A DNA stretch of 64,000 bases from Zhongshania aquimaris. Lineage in GTDB: Bacteria; Pseudomonadota; Gammaproteobacteria; Pseudomonadales; Spongiibacteraceae. A program made the position numbers and the translations under genes. The stretch is from NCBI RefSeq assembly GCF_019312595.1, contig NZ_JAHWDQ010000001.1, positions 1,164,788 through 1,228,787 on the forward strand, written 5' to 3'. Numbering within the stretch: position 1 is the stretch's first letter; every line of letters starts with the position of its first letter. Shown piece after piece: positions 19,385 through 28,871 of this stretch. The notes beneath the pieces were generated by a model that saw only the letters and a program-made list of their open reading frames with translations, ran no database searches and was not told the origin of the DNA.

Positions 19385-21101
19385 GGCCGCTGGCACTTGA
19401 TGTGATTGATGTTTGTGCATTAGCCGGCTGCAGCATCAGTTCTTGATGCCCCTTCTCCAGCTCCTCACTTCTATGGCTGATGATAAAGATGCAGCAAGCG
19501 GGAAAGGTCTGCTGAATACCACGCAGAATGGCTTTAGCCGAACCAACATCCAAGGGAGCAAGGCTCTCGTCCAGGAAAAGCAGTTGCGCCTTTTTATAGA
19601 GCGCTCTGGCAATTAACACTCGGCATTTTTGTCCGCCAGAAAGATTGGTCGCACCTTCGCTGACTGCGCCACCGGGCAATGAGTCTAAGCCGCAGATATC
19701 ATAGATACTGTCATATAGCGGCGCATCGTAGGTGCTAGCGCTACCCGCAATATTTTCCAGCAAGGAGCCTTCAAACAGGTAACCATTCTGGTTGACGTAA
19801 GCAATGGAAGCCCACCACTGGGGCCGAGGAATATCATTCAGATCCCCGTGATCTAGGCGGATTGTTCCGAGCTGGGGCTTACGTAAGCCTGCCAGCAGCT
19901 CAATAAGGGTGGTCTTACCGGCACCCGATGGCCCATTTATTCGCACTACCCCGGTAAGCGTAAGATCTGCAGTTAGATTCTGGATCACCCAGTCTTGCCC
20001 ATGGTGGGCATAGCACAATCCATCCAGGCTCAGTTGCCTGAAATCATCGACTGCCCTGGAAGGCGCCGTCATCGACGCCGTGAAGGGAAGCGATTTCCAT
20101 TCTTCTTTCACTCTTTCAAAAACCACTGTAGCACCGGTGACCTTACTGACGGCGTGGTAGATTTGCTGAGCCGCTGGAAGGATTTTGTAGGCCGCTATGG
20201 CGAAGAGTGAAATCGTCGTTACCAATTGATGGGGGTTGTCAGCTGATTTCCCAAGATAGTATGCCGCAATCAACAACAGCGTCATTCCCAATACTTCAAT
20301 GAAGTTTCGCGGAATGGTGCCGAGAATTTCGATATTGGCGGTTTTCCTGGAGGTCCCTGTTTTGATCTGCCGAAAATGCTCCAGGTAATCTCTCAAGCGA
20401 CCATCAATATGAATGTTCCGATAGTCCGCATAGCTGCCAGTGATCATCTGATTGAGCTGTTTCTGAGATTCGAAATTTTCAGCACTCATGCTCTTTAGCT
20501 TTGTTTTAATCAGCGAGTACACGAGGAAGTAGGCTCCCGCAATAATAAGCAGGATAAAGAGAGTGACGCGCACATTGAATGCCATCAGTAGCGCAGCAAT
20601 TACGCCAAGCTGCACGGAACGGGAAAGTATAACGAAACTCGAATCGATAATGCCGGCTGACACGCGCTCACTGACGCCATTGACGTTGCGCAAAAACTCC
20701 GACCCAGGACGACTATAAAACGGCTCTATTGATTGCACCATATAAAAGTTGAAGGCTCTCGCTGAGATATCAGCACTTACTCGACGAATAAAACGTTGCC
20801 GAGCAAAGACTCCCAGTGTGGTCATAAGTGCGCCACCCCATATAAAGCCAACTGCACCCAATGTAGTCATCGCCAGAAATTTTGACTTCTCCGGCTCTCC
20901 AAGCCACACATACAATGTATGCAAGTAACCTTTTTCCACAGCACTTTCGAAGTCAATCAGGGATGTGATGGCCGGGATGACGGCCGCAATACCAATCAAA
21001 TCTGCTATAGCGGTAATGCTCAACAAAACTGCAACAAGCCAGTATTCACGCCGCTGCTTTGCAGTTAGCAAGCCGAATGCGGATTTAATCGCAGAATACA
21101 T
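19371..21101 (-). CDS. ABC exporter half-transporter (lipid or glycan flippase type)
   Basis: The 576-residue fused permease and ATPase works as a dimer. The first about 320 residues form six membrane helices. The ATPase has Walker A GPSGAGKTT near 390, signature NLSGGQKCRVLIARAL, Walker B LLFLDES and a switch histidine in FIISHRSEE. Its layout resembles MsbA/PglK-like flippases for lipid-linked glycans, but the substrate is inferred from context only. It shares a transcript with the downstream glycerophosphotransferase gene through overlap. Base composition is less AT-rich than the flanking acyltransferase and glycosyltransferase genes, hinting at a different origin for this pair. Confidence 0.85.
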   Translation of the reverse strand: MYSAIKSAFGLLTAKQRREYWLVAVLLSITAIADLIGIAAVIPAITSLIDFESAVEKGYLHTLYVWLGEPEKSKFLAMTTLGAVGFIWGGALMTTLGVFARQRFIRRVSADISARAFNFYMVQSIEPFYSRPGSEFLRNVNGVSERVSAGIIDSSFVILSRSVQLGVIAALLMAFNVRVTLFILLIIAGAYFLVYSLIKTKLKSMSAENFESQKQLNQMITGSYADYRNIHIDGRLRDYLEHFRQIKTGTSRKTANIEILGTIPRNFIEVLGMTLLLIAAYYLGKSADNPHQLVTTISLFAIAAYKILPAAQQIYHAVSKVTGATVVFERVKEEWKSLPFTASMTAPSRAVDDFRQLSLDGLCYAHHGQDWVIQNLTADLTLTGVVRINGPSGAGKTTLIELLAGLRKPQLGTIRLDHGDLNDIPRPQWWASIAYVNQNGYLFEGSLLENIAGSASTYDAPLYDSIYDICGLDSLPGGAVSEGATNLSGGQKCRVLIARALYKKAQLLFLDESLAPLDVGSAKAILRGIQQTFPACCIFIISHRSEELEKGHQELMLQPANAQTSITSSASGHENP

Positions 21102-21171
21102 CTTCAGACTCGCGCAGACTGTTGTAATTGCAAACAGCTGATAATACGTGCAAATAGCTCATGGTTTTGTA

Positions 21172-22017
21172 TCAACGCTCTTTATACATCAACGTAGTTA
21201 TCTGCTCAGATATCAAACCCATCATAAACAGCATGAACCCGCTGGTTAACAATAGAGCGCTCATATTCGTAAATCTGCTCATCACTGTGAATGTATATCC
21301 ATACCAACCCAAACCAAGCAAAAAGAAGAGCGCCGCCGCAGGAGTAAATAATTTTAACGGCGAATACAGGGTAGCTACTTTAAAGATGATTAACAAAAAT
21401 CGCATACCGTCTTTCAAGGGTTTGATATGACTCTTACCTTCTCTTTGTGCGGCATGAATCGGTACATACTTCACAGAGTAACCTGCCCTAAAAAATGCCA
21501 TTGTGCTCGTTGTTGGGTAGGAAAAACCATTCGGTAATAAGTAAAGAAATTCTTTAAATTTCTCAGCACGCACCGCGCGAAAACCCGATGTTAGATCCTC
21601 GACTTTATGACCAGTCATATATGTTGCCAGCTTATTATAAAGGCTATTAGCCAATCCACGCCCGACACTTGCTTGAGAGCCAGGCTGGCGCGCGCCAACT
21701 ACCAAATCATAGCCTTCATCAATCTCCGTCAATAATGAGCCAATATCTTTGGGATCATGCTGGCCATCGGCGTCCATAAAAATAATTGTGTCGCCGACTG
21801 CCGCTCTAGCACCGGATTTTATAGATGCACCATTGCCCTTAGGGTAAGGATGGTTGATTATCGTCGCCCCTGCGGAATAGGCTGACTCTCCCGTGTTATC
21901 GTTTGAGCCATCGTTAACAACAATAATCTCTGCCTCAGGAAACTGCTCTTTAATTGCCGTAACTACTATAGCAACTGTAGCTGCTTCATTCTTTGCCGGG
22001 ATAACTACACTAATCAT
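21172..22017 (-). CDS. Family 2 glycosyltransferase, polyprenyl-phosphate sugar transferase type
   Basis: The 281-residue product has a DPM1-like GT-A domain: VVIPAKNEA at the start, VVNDGSNDNT, and the metal-binding DADGQHDP. After residue 215 two transmembrane helices follow, the layout of enzymes that load a sugar on polyprenyl phosphate at the inner membrane. Such lipid-linked sugars are donors for GT-C enzymes, and a GT-C-like gene lies directly upstream on the same strand (38 bp away). The pair may form a donor and transferase module. The start codon ATG at 22017 fits the fold. Confidence 0.87.
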   Translation of the reverse strand: MISVVIPAKNEAATVAIVVTAIKEQFPEAEIIVVNDGSNDNTGESAYSAGATIINHPYPKGNGASIKSGARAAVGDTIIFMDADGQHDPKDIGSLLTEIDEGYDLVVGARQPGSQASVGRGLANSLYNKLATYMTGHKVEDLTSGFRAVRAEKFKEFLYLLPNGFSYPTTSTMAFFRAGYSVKYVPIHAAQREGKSHIKPLKDGMRFLLIIFKVATLYSPLKLFTPAAALFFLLGLGWYGYTFTVMSRFTNMSALLLTSGFMLFMMGLISEQITTLMYKER

Positions 22018-22055
22018 TAATAACTACCGCACTCTTCGTTAATTTGCCGTTGAAT

Positions 22056-23993
22056 TTATTCGCCCTGCTGAAGGTCTTTGCGCACAACCTTCTCAAACTC
22101 ATCTATTTCAAGCTTGAAATCTTCACTCGTCCGCTTCGACGCCCCTAAACGGCCTTTTGATATATAGCTTCGCGCCAACTCAGCGTAATCCAAAGCCTCT
22201 TTATAATAACCTTCCGTAGCGAGTAACGCTGCAATATACATCGCTGAGTCTGGTGATGGTCTTGCAGAAAGCGAATTTTTAAAATATTGTCGCCCCAACT
22301 CTACATCACCCTGATATACCGAAAGCACTCCCAAAAGATAGTGAATTTGGGCGTACCGTGCGGACCGAGTATTCGCATTAACCGGATTCTCGAGCAATGC
22401 CGATACAATTGAAAACGTATCTGACAACGCTAAGTTTTCACAATTATGCCGGTGAACTGTATTTACTAAGAACTTATAGTATTCAAATGTACGTAAATCG
22501 TATTTAGTTACTTTGGCTAAAGTAATAGCCTCAGCAACATTAATCGCACCCACCCTGCCAACCTGACAACTTACAATTAGCTCCCAGACTCGCAAATCAA
22601 ATGCCTTCGGATTATTCGCGATGGCTTCATTGGTAACTCGAATTGCTGCGTCTATATTTCCGCTATTATATAATTGCATTGAAGCTTGTTGTTGAGCACG
22701 AGACGAGTTTGGAGAAAGGCTAGCCCATGACAAAACCATTGAATCGTAGTTTGACCATATTTTCGCTACATTAAATGTCATCGTTCCCAGTAATAAGAAA
22801 ATCAATAACGACATAACAATAGCTAATGAAGCAGAAAGGTACTTATATAACAAATAAATGAAAGGCAGTATTAAAAATGCCGCTCCAAGATAATTCCTAT
22901 GTTCAAAATAGAGCTCCAAAGGTACGGTTGTAGACTCTATTAAGTGACTCGCATAGAAAAACAAACCAGCAAAACTTAAAAGTGCCCATCGTTTTCTTAT
23001 CCAAAAAAAGAAAATTAGCAACACAGAGTGAAAAGCTAAGGCCCAGAATGTCGATATAGGATTAAAAATCCCAGTCGACTTTAAATAGTCATCTTGAAAC
23101 ACTCCCCCAGTATAGAGACGAGGAAAAAACCAACGTGATTGATAGTCCAGTAGAATGCGCCCCTCGGTTAAAAGACGCTCATATATACTAAATCCACGGC
23201 TTGAAATTACCCTGTACAAGCCGCCGTCTACTACTCGCCAAATCAAGTATCCAGCAATTAACATTGACGGAAGCTGTAAGAACAAAAACTTCCAAATTTT
23301 GTTTAATTCAGTATTGTGCTTTGTATCATTAGCTAAAATCGTAAATTCCAATACTAAGACCAGCATCGGCAACAACGCGCCATTTTCCTTAGAAAACATC
23401 GCTAGAACAGTGCCCACGCCAACGCTTATACCCATGATAAAATAGGCTTTCATGGGTTTAATGAATATCAATGACCGACCGTATAAATAGCCCGCGATAC
23501 CAGCAAAGCAAAACAATGCCGCGAGCTGGGCCATGCGCTGCACAACGTACAAGGTCGTAGAGATTAAAAAGGGATGAAGCAACCAGATTCCCGCAGTCGT
23601 AGCAGAAATCAACATAACGCTCCTGCCGTCAGCAATCTTAAGAAAATTTAAAATTTGGATGCAAATGAGGTATACCAATTGACCACAAAGTACATGAACG
23701 GCTAGGTTTGTTAATTTAAAAGGGAACGGATCTGCAGGCCAATTCTGGGCATTCATTAAAAAACTTAGTAACGAGATCGGTCGACCCGTTGGCCCCGAGG
23801 TACCGCCGAATACAAAAGCATTAAATGTCGCCCAATTATCTACGCCACCAAGTGCCCCCAACTTATCTAAATTACCAAAGTCATCAAATAAAAATGGTCC
23901 GTACATGCCTGGCCAATAAACTATGACGACCAGCACACCAACGAGCACCAACATCACCCATGCGAAACTTCTATTTTTTCCAGGAACAGCCAT
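22056..23993 (-). CDS. GT-C-like polytopic membrane protein with C-terminal TPR domain
   Basis: The product is 645 residues from ATG 23993. An upstream in-frame GTG at 24032 lies inside the pilA terminator and is rejected. About ten or more membrane helices fill residues 1-420. The first external loop carries an acidic motif (GPFLFDDFGN) as in GT-C transferases such as TMTC/PMT proteins. Residues from about 425 form tetratricopeptide-like helices (RAQQQASMQLYNSGNIDAAI onward). It lies directly downstream of pilA, where pilin glycosyltransferases (TfpO, TfpW) lie in pseudomonads. A role in pilin or surface glycosylation is an inference. Confidence 0.7.
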   Translation of the reverse strand: MAVPGKNRSFAWVMLVLVGVLVVIVYWPGMYGPFLFDDFGNLDKLGALGGVDNWATFNAFVFGGTSGPTGRPISLLSFLMNAQNWPADPFPFKLTNLAVHVLCGQLVYLICIQILNFLKIADGRSVMLISATTAGIWLLHPFLISTTLYVVQRMAQLAALFCFAGIAGYLYGRSLIFIKPMKAYFIMGISVGVGTVLAMFSKENGALLPMLVLVLEFTILANDTKHNTELNKIWKFLFLQLPSMLIAGYLIWRVVDGGLYRVISSRGFSIYERLLTEGRILLDYQSRWFFPRLYTGGVFQDDYLKSTGIFNPISTFWALAFHSVLLIFFFWIRKRWALLSFAGLFFYASHLIESTTVPLELYFEHRNYLGAAFLILPFIYLLYKYLSASLAIVMSLLIFLLLGTMTFNVAKIWSNYDSMVLSWASLSPNSSRAQQQASMQLYNSGNIDAAIRVTNEAIANNPKAFDLRVWELIVSCQVGRVGAINVAEAITLAKVTKYDLRTFEYYKFLVNTVHRHNCENLALSDTFSIVSALLENPVNANTRSARYAQIHYLLGVLSVYQGDVELGRQYFKNSLSARPSPDSAMYIAALLATEGYYKEALDYAELARSYISKGRLGASKRTSEDFKLEIDEFEKVVRKDLQQGE

Positions 23994-24020
23994 TACTAAA
24001 CCAAAATATGAAGCCAAAAT

Positions 24021-24052
24021 AAAAAAGCCCACTCACGTATGAATGGGCTTTC
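24021..24052 (-). terminator. Rho-independent terminator of pilA
   Basis: On the minus strand AAAGCCCA and TGGGCTTT form an 8-bp stem around a 12-base loop, followed by a T-rich run. It lies about 30 bases after the pilA stop and should isolate the abundant pilin message from the next gene. Confidence 0.85.
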
Positions 24053-24080
24053 GCACTACCGACCTTTGAAAAAGGCTAAA

Positions 24081-24515
24081 TCATGATGCAGTACGGCAAG
24101 AAGAAGGCATGTACTTTAACTCACCATCAAAGCTGCAGTTCCATGACAATGAACCGTCATTTGTAACTGGGGACAAGGTAATAACTTGACCGGAAATCGT
24201 GGCCGACGCATCTCCCCCAATGGTTGCAGTAATGACACCAGTAGCAACAGTAACCGAAGTCGTATATTTACCAGAAACAGAGGCAGCAGCGGGAATACCA
24301 TCGCTTCCAGATGAAGCATCATCAAAATCACCCTTATCAGAATAAGAGTCCGCTACGGCGATCTTCAAACCACCAGCCAAATTCATCGCTTCAGCAGCTT
24401 GCGAGCGTGAAACGTAATCTTGATAAGCAGGAAGAGCAACAGCTGCCAAAATACCGATAATCGCGACAACGATCATCAATTCGATAAGGGTAAAACCTTG
24501 TTGTGTTCTTTTCAT
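24081..24515 (-). CDS. pilA: Type IVa major pilin
   Basis: Structural subunit of the type IV pilus. From ATG 24515 (GGAG 9 bases upstream) the prepilin is 144 residues: leader MKRTQQG, cleavage before F8, and the E5 of the mature form at position 12 in [20 protein letters not shown]. The globular domain ends with a disulfide loop C127-C140, then RTAS. The final serine after the loop is where some Pseudomonas group I pilins are O-glycosylated. An in-frame ATG at 24530 would break the leader and is rejected. It is divergent from pilBCD and preceded by a sigma-54 promoter candidate. Confidence 0.95.
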   Translation of the reverse strand: MKRTQQGFTLIELMIVVAIIGILAAVALPAYQDYVSRSQAAEAMNLAGGLKIAVADSYSDKGDFDDASSGSDGIPAAASVSGKYTTSVTVATGVITATIGGDASATISGQVITLSPVTNDGSLSWNCSFDGELKYMPSSCRTAS

Positions 24516-24578
24516 AATGAACTCCGGCAAATTTAGTCATTTCTTGGTGTGACAATGAATTATCACTAAGCATCGACA

Positions 24579-24595
24579 TACAATAACTATGCCAA
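24579..24595 (-). promoter_or_regulatory. Sigma-54 promoter of pilA
   Basis: On the minus strand TTGGCATAGTTATTGTA matches the -24/-12 consensus (TGGCAC-N5-TTGC) with TGGCAT and TTGT at exact spacing. The implied start is about 54 bases before the pilA ATG. Sigma-54 with PilR is the known control of pilA in pseudomonads. Confidence 0.7.
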
Positions 24596-24703
24596 CATAT
24601 AAAGAAACACTTACAGATGGAGAATGTCGCGCTATAAGGTTGTTTTCTAGGCGCGCCAACCATCTAGAGCCCCGTCAATGGGAGTTGAGCGCCGGCATAA
24701 GAC

Positions 24704-24718
24704 TGACAAAAAATGTCA
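24704..24718. promoter_or_regulatory. Palindrome TGACA-N5-TGTCA in the pilA/pilB intergenic region, possible PilR site
   Basis: A perfect 5-bp inverted repeat lies about 110-125 bases upstream of the sigma-54 element. Two more TGTC words are nearby (24733-24736 and 24643-24646 on the plus strand). Enhancer position and TGTC content fit reported PilR sites; this is an inference. The rest of the 314-bp gap (24516-24829) holds no gene, and a TATACT for pilB lies near 24788. Confidence 0.4.
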
Positions 24719-24829
24719 CCCGCCGCAGATTATGTCAGCTTCATAAGTAACTAACTCAAGCACTAGTGCTTAATCAATCTTTAGGCACTATACTGTTTTC
24801 ATTACATTTTTTAACCACAAAGCGATGCG

Positions 24830-26551
24830 ATGAATAGCCCAGTCACTCCCTTAAACGGTCTAGCGAGACGCCTTGTTTACGACGAAATTCTTGATGAAGA
24901 TACCGTTCGCAAGGCACAGGAAACCGCCCAAAAAGACAAAAAGAGCTTAGTGTCTTATTTGGTGAGCAAGCAACTTGCCGATGGCGTGAAAATAGCAGAG
25001 ATAGCCGCAGACGAGTTTGGCATTCCGTTTATAGATTTGCGTTCTTACACCACTGAACTCGCCCCGCAAAAAATTATTGATAACAAGCTAATTAAGCTTC
25101 ACCGCACACTACCGCTTTGGAAGCGTGGTAAGCGTCTGTTTATTGGCATGTCCGACCCAACCAATATCCACGCTTTAGACCAAATCAAGTTTCATACCGG
25201 CCTAACGACTGAACCAATTATTGTCGAGGAAGCGGCGCTCAATGCCGCTATCGACAAATACCTTTCTGCCCAAGAGGAATCCCTCGCCGACAGCCTTGGC
25301 GATATGGACGACATCAGTCTTGAAAATCTCGATATTGAAGCCGTTGACGAAGACGGCGGCGGTGGCGAAGTTGAGCTCAAGGGTGCCGACGAAGCGCCGG
25401 TGGTTAAATTTGTAAACAAAGTTCTTATAGATGCAATACGCGGTGGCGCTTCAGATATTCATTTTGAACCTTATGAAAAGATTTACCGCGTGCGTTTTCG
25501 TACCGACGGTATCTTACAGGAAGTAGCGCGACCACCTGCATCATTAGGATATCGCCTTGCCGCTCGCTTAAAGGTTATGTCTCAGATGGACATTTCCGAG
25601 CGGCGAGTGCCGCAAGACGGCCGGATCAAAATGAAGCTATCTAAAACCCGCGCCATCGACTTTCGGGTTAACACTCTGCCGACACTTTGGGGAGAAAAGG
25701 TTGTACTACGGATACTTGACCCAAGCTCGGCGCAAATGGGCATTGATGCTCTAGGTTATGAGCCAAGCCAAAAAGACATGTATATGAAAACCTTGAATCA
25801 GCCGCAGGGCATGATTCTGGTTACTGGGCCTACCGGCTCGGGTAAAACGGTTTCTCTCTATACGGGCCTTAACATCCTTAATACCCCTGAGCGTAATATC
25901 TCCACTGCTGAAGATCCGGTAGAGATTAACCTAGAAGGTATTAACCAAGTACACGTAAATGCCAAAGTTGGCCTCGGCTTCCCTGAAGCGCTGCGCTCTT
26001 TCTTGCGCCAAGACCCTGACATTATCATGGTCGGTGAGATTCGTGATTTGGAAACGGCCGAAATTGCCATTAAAGCGGCCCAGACAGGTCACTTGGTGTT
26101 ATCTACACTTCACACCAATAGCGCCTCAGAGACCTTAACGCGCCTATTGAATATGGGCGTACCGGCTTTCAACGTGGCAACATCAGTTAGCCTGATCATT
26201 GCCCAGCGCTTAGCGCGACGTTTATGTAAGGAGTGTGCCATTCCGCTAGATGTGCCACAGCACACCTTAATAGAAGAAGGGTTTACCGCAGAACAACTGG
26301 AAAAGGCAACAATCATGCATCCAGTAGGCTGCGAGCGCTGCAATAATGGGTATAAAGGCCGGGTAGGGATTTACGAAGTAGTTCGTATCACTCCCGATAT
26401 TTCTCGTATTATTATGGAAAACGGCAATTCGCTTGAAATTGCCGCACAGGCGCAAAAGGAAGGATTTCCAAATTTACGGCAATCAGCGCTAAAGAAGTGC
26501 GCGCAGGGCGTAACCAGCCTTGAAGAAGTAAACCGAGTGACCAAGGATTAA
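24830..26551 (+). CDS. pilB: Type IV pilus extension ATPase
   Basis: Cytosolic hexameric motor that drives pilus assembly. The 573-residue product has an N-terminal MshEN/GspE-N domain (about 1-160) and an acidic Gly-rich linker near 170-185. Walker A GPTGSGKT is at 333-340, followed by Asp and His boxes. Walker B is in IIMVGEIRDLETAE. A C-terminal zinc tetracysteine has CKEC and CERC, as in PilB. The ATG is divergent from pilA and starts the pilBCD-coaE-yacG set. Confidence 0.96.
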   Translation: MNSPVTPLNGLARRLVYDEILDEDTVRKAQETAQKDKKSLVSYLVSKQLADGVKIAEIAADEFGIPFIDLRSYTTELAPQKIIDNKLIKLHRTLPLWKRGKRLFIGMSDPTNIHALDQIKFHTGLTTEPIIVEEAALNAAIDKYLSAQEESLADSLGDMDDISLENLDIEAVDEDGGGGEVELKGADEAPVVKFVNKVLIDAIRGGASDIHFEPYEKIYRVRFRTDGILQEVARPPASLGYRLAARLKVMSQMDISERRVPQDGRIKMKLSKTRAIDFRVNTLPTLWGEKVVLRILDPSSAQMGIDALGYEPSQKDMYMKTLNQPQGMILVTGPTGSGKTVSLYTGLNILNTPERNISTAEDPVEINLEGINQVHVNAKVGLGFPEALRSFLRQDPDIIMVGEIRDLETAEIAIKAAQTGHLVLSTLHTNSASETLTRLLNMGVPAFNVATSVSLIIAQRLARRLCKECAIPLDVPQHTLIEEGFTAEQLEKATIMHPVGCERCNNGYKGRVGIYEVVRITPDISRIIMENGNSLEIAAQAQKEGFPNLRQSALKKCAQGVTSLEEVNRVTKD

Positions 26552-26553
26552 TA

Positions 26554-27768
26554 ATGGCAACAGCATCCAAAACACAGGTTTTTATTTGGCAGGGCGTAGA
26601 TAAGCAGGGCCGCAAAACACGAGGCGAGCTTACAGCTGCATCTAGCGCCTTGGTAAAAGCACACCTACGTAAACAAGGCATTGCTGCTAAAAATGTTAAG
26701 CGCAAACCTAAGCCTCTATTTAGCAGTAAAAAACCTATCAAGCCCGCAGATGTTGCTATTTTTGTCCGCCAGATGGCTACGATGCTTAAAGCTGGGGTTC
26801 CTTTAGTTCAAAGTTTTGACATCGTTGCGGAAGGTGTCGAAAACCAGACGATGCAAGAATTAGTCGTAGATATTAAAAATGAAGTCGCCTCCGGTGGCGG
26901 ATTTGCGGCAGCCTGTGCAAAGCACCCGAAGTATTTTGACGAACTATTTTGCAGCTTAGTCGCCTCCGGAGAGCAATCCGGTACGCTGGAAATCATGTTA
27001 GATAGGGTTGCCACATATAAAGAAAAGACCGAAGCACTCAAGGCCAAAATTAAGAAAGCTCTTACGTATCCAATTGCCGTTATCGTTGTCGCCGTTATCG
27101 TTACCACAATTCTACTAATAAAAGTTGTACCTCAATTTGCGTCAACATTTGAAAGTTTCGGCTCGGATCTTCCCGCTTTCACAAAAATGGTAGTTGCCAT
27201 GTCAGAATGGATGCAAGCCTATTGGTATATTGTGCTCGGCGTATCAATTGCTGCATTTTTTAGCTTTTCAAAGGCAAAAGAAAAGTCAAAAGCTTTTGCT
27301 GACTGGGTAGATAAAATAATGCTTAAAATCCCAGTTATTGGCGATATTGTTTACAATTCCGTTATTGCTCGGTTTTCTAGAACCCTTGCAACTACTTTCG
27401 GAGCAGGTGTTCCACTTGTCGATGCGCTAAACTCTGTAGCTGGCGCAGCCGGGAATGCCGTTTACTCAAAAGCGATCATTCAAATTAGGGATGATGTTAC
27501 AACTGGGCAAACCTTGTACTCATCGATCAAATTCACAAACCTTTTCCCAAGCATGCTGCTACAAATGGTGTCGATCGGTGAAGAATCAGGCTCTTTAGAC
27601 GACATGTTGGACAAAGTCGCGACGCATTATGAGGAGGCCGTAGATAACGCAGTAGACACACTGACGTCCTTGCTTGAGCCATTCATCATGTCGATACTCG
27701 GCGTGTTAGTTGGTGGATTAATGATCGCGATGTACTTACCCATATTCATGCTTGGTTCCGCCGTGTAG
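26554..27768 (+). CDS. pilC: Type IV pilus inner-membrane platform protein
   Basis: Inner-membrane platform on which PilB acts. The 404-residue product contains two T2SSF domains. The first includes FVRQMATMLKAGVPLVQSF and the second FSRTLATTFGAGVPLVDAL, with about four membrane helices (near 180, 225, 375 and 395). It starts 2 bp after the pilB stop codon, which suggests translational coupling. Family length and order are normal. Confidence 0.96.
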   Translation: MATASKTQVFIWQGVDKQGRKTRGELTAASSALVKAHLRKQGIAAKNVKRKPKPLFSSKKPIKPADVAIFVRQMATMLKAGVPLVQSFDIVAEGVENQTMQELVVDIKNEVASGGGFAAACAKHPKYFDELFCSLVASGEQSGTLEIMLDRVATYKEKTEALKAKIKKALTYPIAVIVVAVIVTTILLIKVVPQFASTFESFGSDLPAFTKMVVAMSEWMQAYWYIVLGVSIAAFFSFSKAKEKSKAFADWVDKIMLKIPVIGDIVYNSVIARFSRTLATTFGAGVPLVDALNSVAGAAGNAVYSKAIIQIRDDVTTGQTLYSSIKFTNLFPSMLLQMVSIGEESGSLDDMLDKVATHYEEAVDNAVDTLTSLLEPFIMSILGVLVGGLMIAMYLPIFMLGSAV

Positions 27769-27814
27769 CCGATGCGCGAAGAGCGCACACCAAACATCAC
27801 AGTAGACTTTATTT

Positions 27815-28699
27815 ATGACATTTTTTGAGGCTCTCGCAAGCGCCCCAGCATTTACCATTACAACAATTGGTATTTTCGGATTATTGATCGGCAGCTTCTT
27901 CAACGTTGTCATATACCGCCTCCCGAAAATGATGGAAGCTAACTGGCGGGAGGAATGTGAGTATTTATTGAATGACGGAGAGCCTTCTACTCCACCGGCG
28001 CCAGCCACTGAATTTAATTTAGCGATCCCCAATTCTCACTGTCCATCCTGCAATGCGCCAATTAAAGCTTGGCAAAATATCCCTGTGATAAGCTACGCTG
28101 TACTGCGCGGGCGCTGCGCGAATTGTAAAGTTAGTATTAGTCTCCGCTACCCACTTATTGAAGTTATCACAGCGCTGATCAGTATTATGCCGCTGCTGAT
28201 TTTTGGCATTACTCCTTACGCGTTTGCGATTATTTTATTTAGCTGGCTGCTATTAATTCTTACCGTCATCGATATCGATCATCAGTTATTGCCGGATCAA
28301 ATCACCCTGCCACTACTGTGGCTAGGACTGCTGTATAACAGCATATTTGGACATATCCCTATTACCGATGCGCTGTGGGGTGCAATGGCTGGGTATATGA
28401 TTTTATGGAGCGTCTTCTGGCTCTTTAAAATAGTCACCGGCAAAGAAGGCATGGGTTACGGCGATTTTAAATTACTCGCCGCACTAGGAGCTTGGCTCGG
28501 TTGGCAGTATCTGCCGCTGATCATTTTATTATCATCCGTTGTTGGCGCCGTATGCGGCGGACTTATCCTGGCGCTAAATCGCAAGTCAACGTCGACGCCA
28601 ATGCCGTTTGGGCCGTACTTGGCCGGCGCAGGCTGGATTGCTGTTTTTTGGGGCGATGCCATCATTGACGGTTACCTGGGTTTCGCCGGCCTACGCTGA
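27815..28699 (+). CDS. pilD: Prepilin leader peptidase / N-methyltransferase
   Basis: Membrane aspartic protease that cleaves type IV prepilins after the leader glycine and N-methylates the new terminus. The 294-residue product carries the cytoplasmic tetracysteine CPSC...CANC (near residues 74-109). Its two catalytic aspartates lie in DIDHQLLPDQ and GYGDFK, with about seven membrane spans. It also processes other pseudopilins in relatives. Position after pilC is standard. Confidence 0.95.
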   Translation: MTFFEALASAPAFTITTIGIFGLLIGSFFNVVIYRLPKMMEANWREECEYLLNDGEPSTPPAPATEFNLAIPNSHCPSCNAPIKAWQNIPVISYAVLRGRCANCKVSISLRYPLIEVITALISIMPLLIFGITPYAFAIILFSWLLLILTVIDIDHQLLPDQITLPLLWLGLLYNSIFGHIPITDALWGAMAGYMILWSVFWLFKIVTGKEGMGYGDFKLLAALGAWLGWQYLPLIILLSSVVGAVCGGLILALNRKSTSTPMPFGPYLAGAGWIAVFWGDAIIDGYLGFAGLR

Positions 28700-28871
28700 G
28701 GAATTACTGACTAATTACTGCGCTCTGTATTTTGAACGTCTGCGGTGCTCGGAATACTCATTTACTCCGCCCCGAAGACGTCTAAACTTCCTTAGCTAGC
28801 GACATTACTCAGGAATCCCCAGGATCCATAATTCATTAAAAAGCTAAATTTAAATATGACCGAAACCAAAT

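Noticed and set aside
24021-24032. GTG start at 24032 for the GT-C/TPR protein
   Set aside because: It lies inside the pilA terminator hairpin; ATG 23993 leaves the first membrane helix intact and is preferred.
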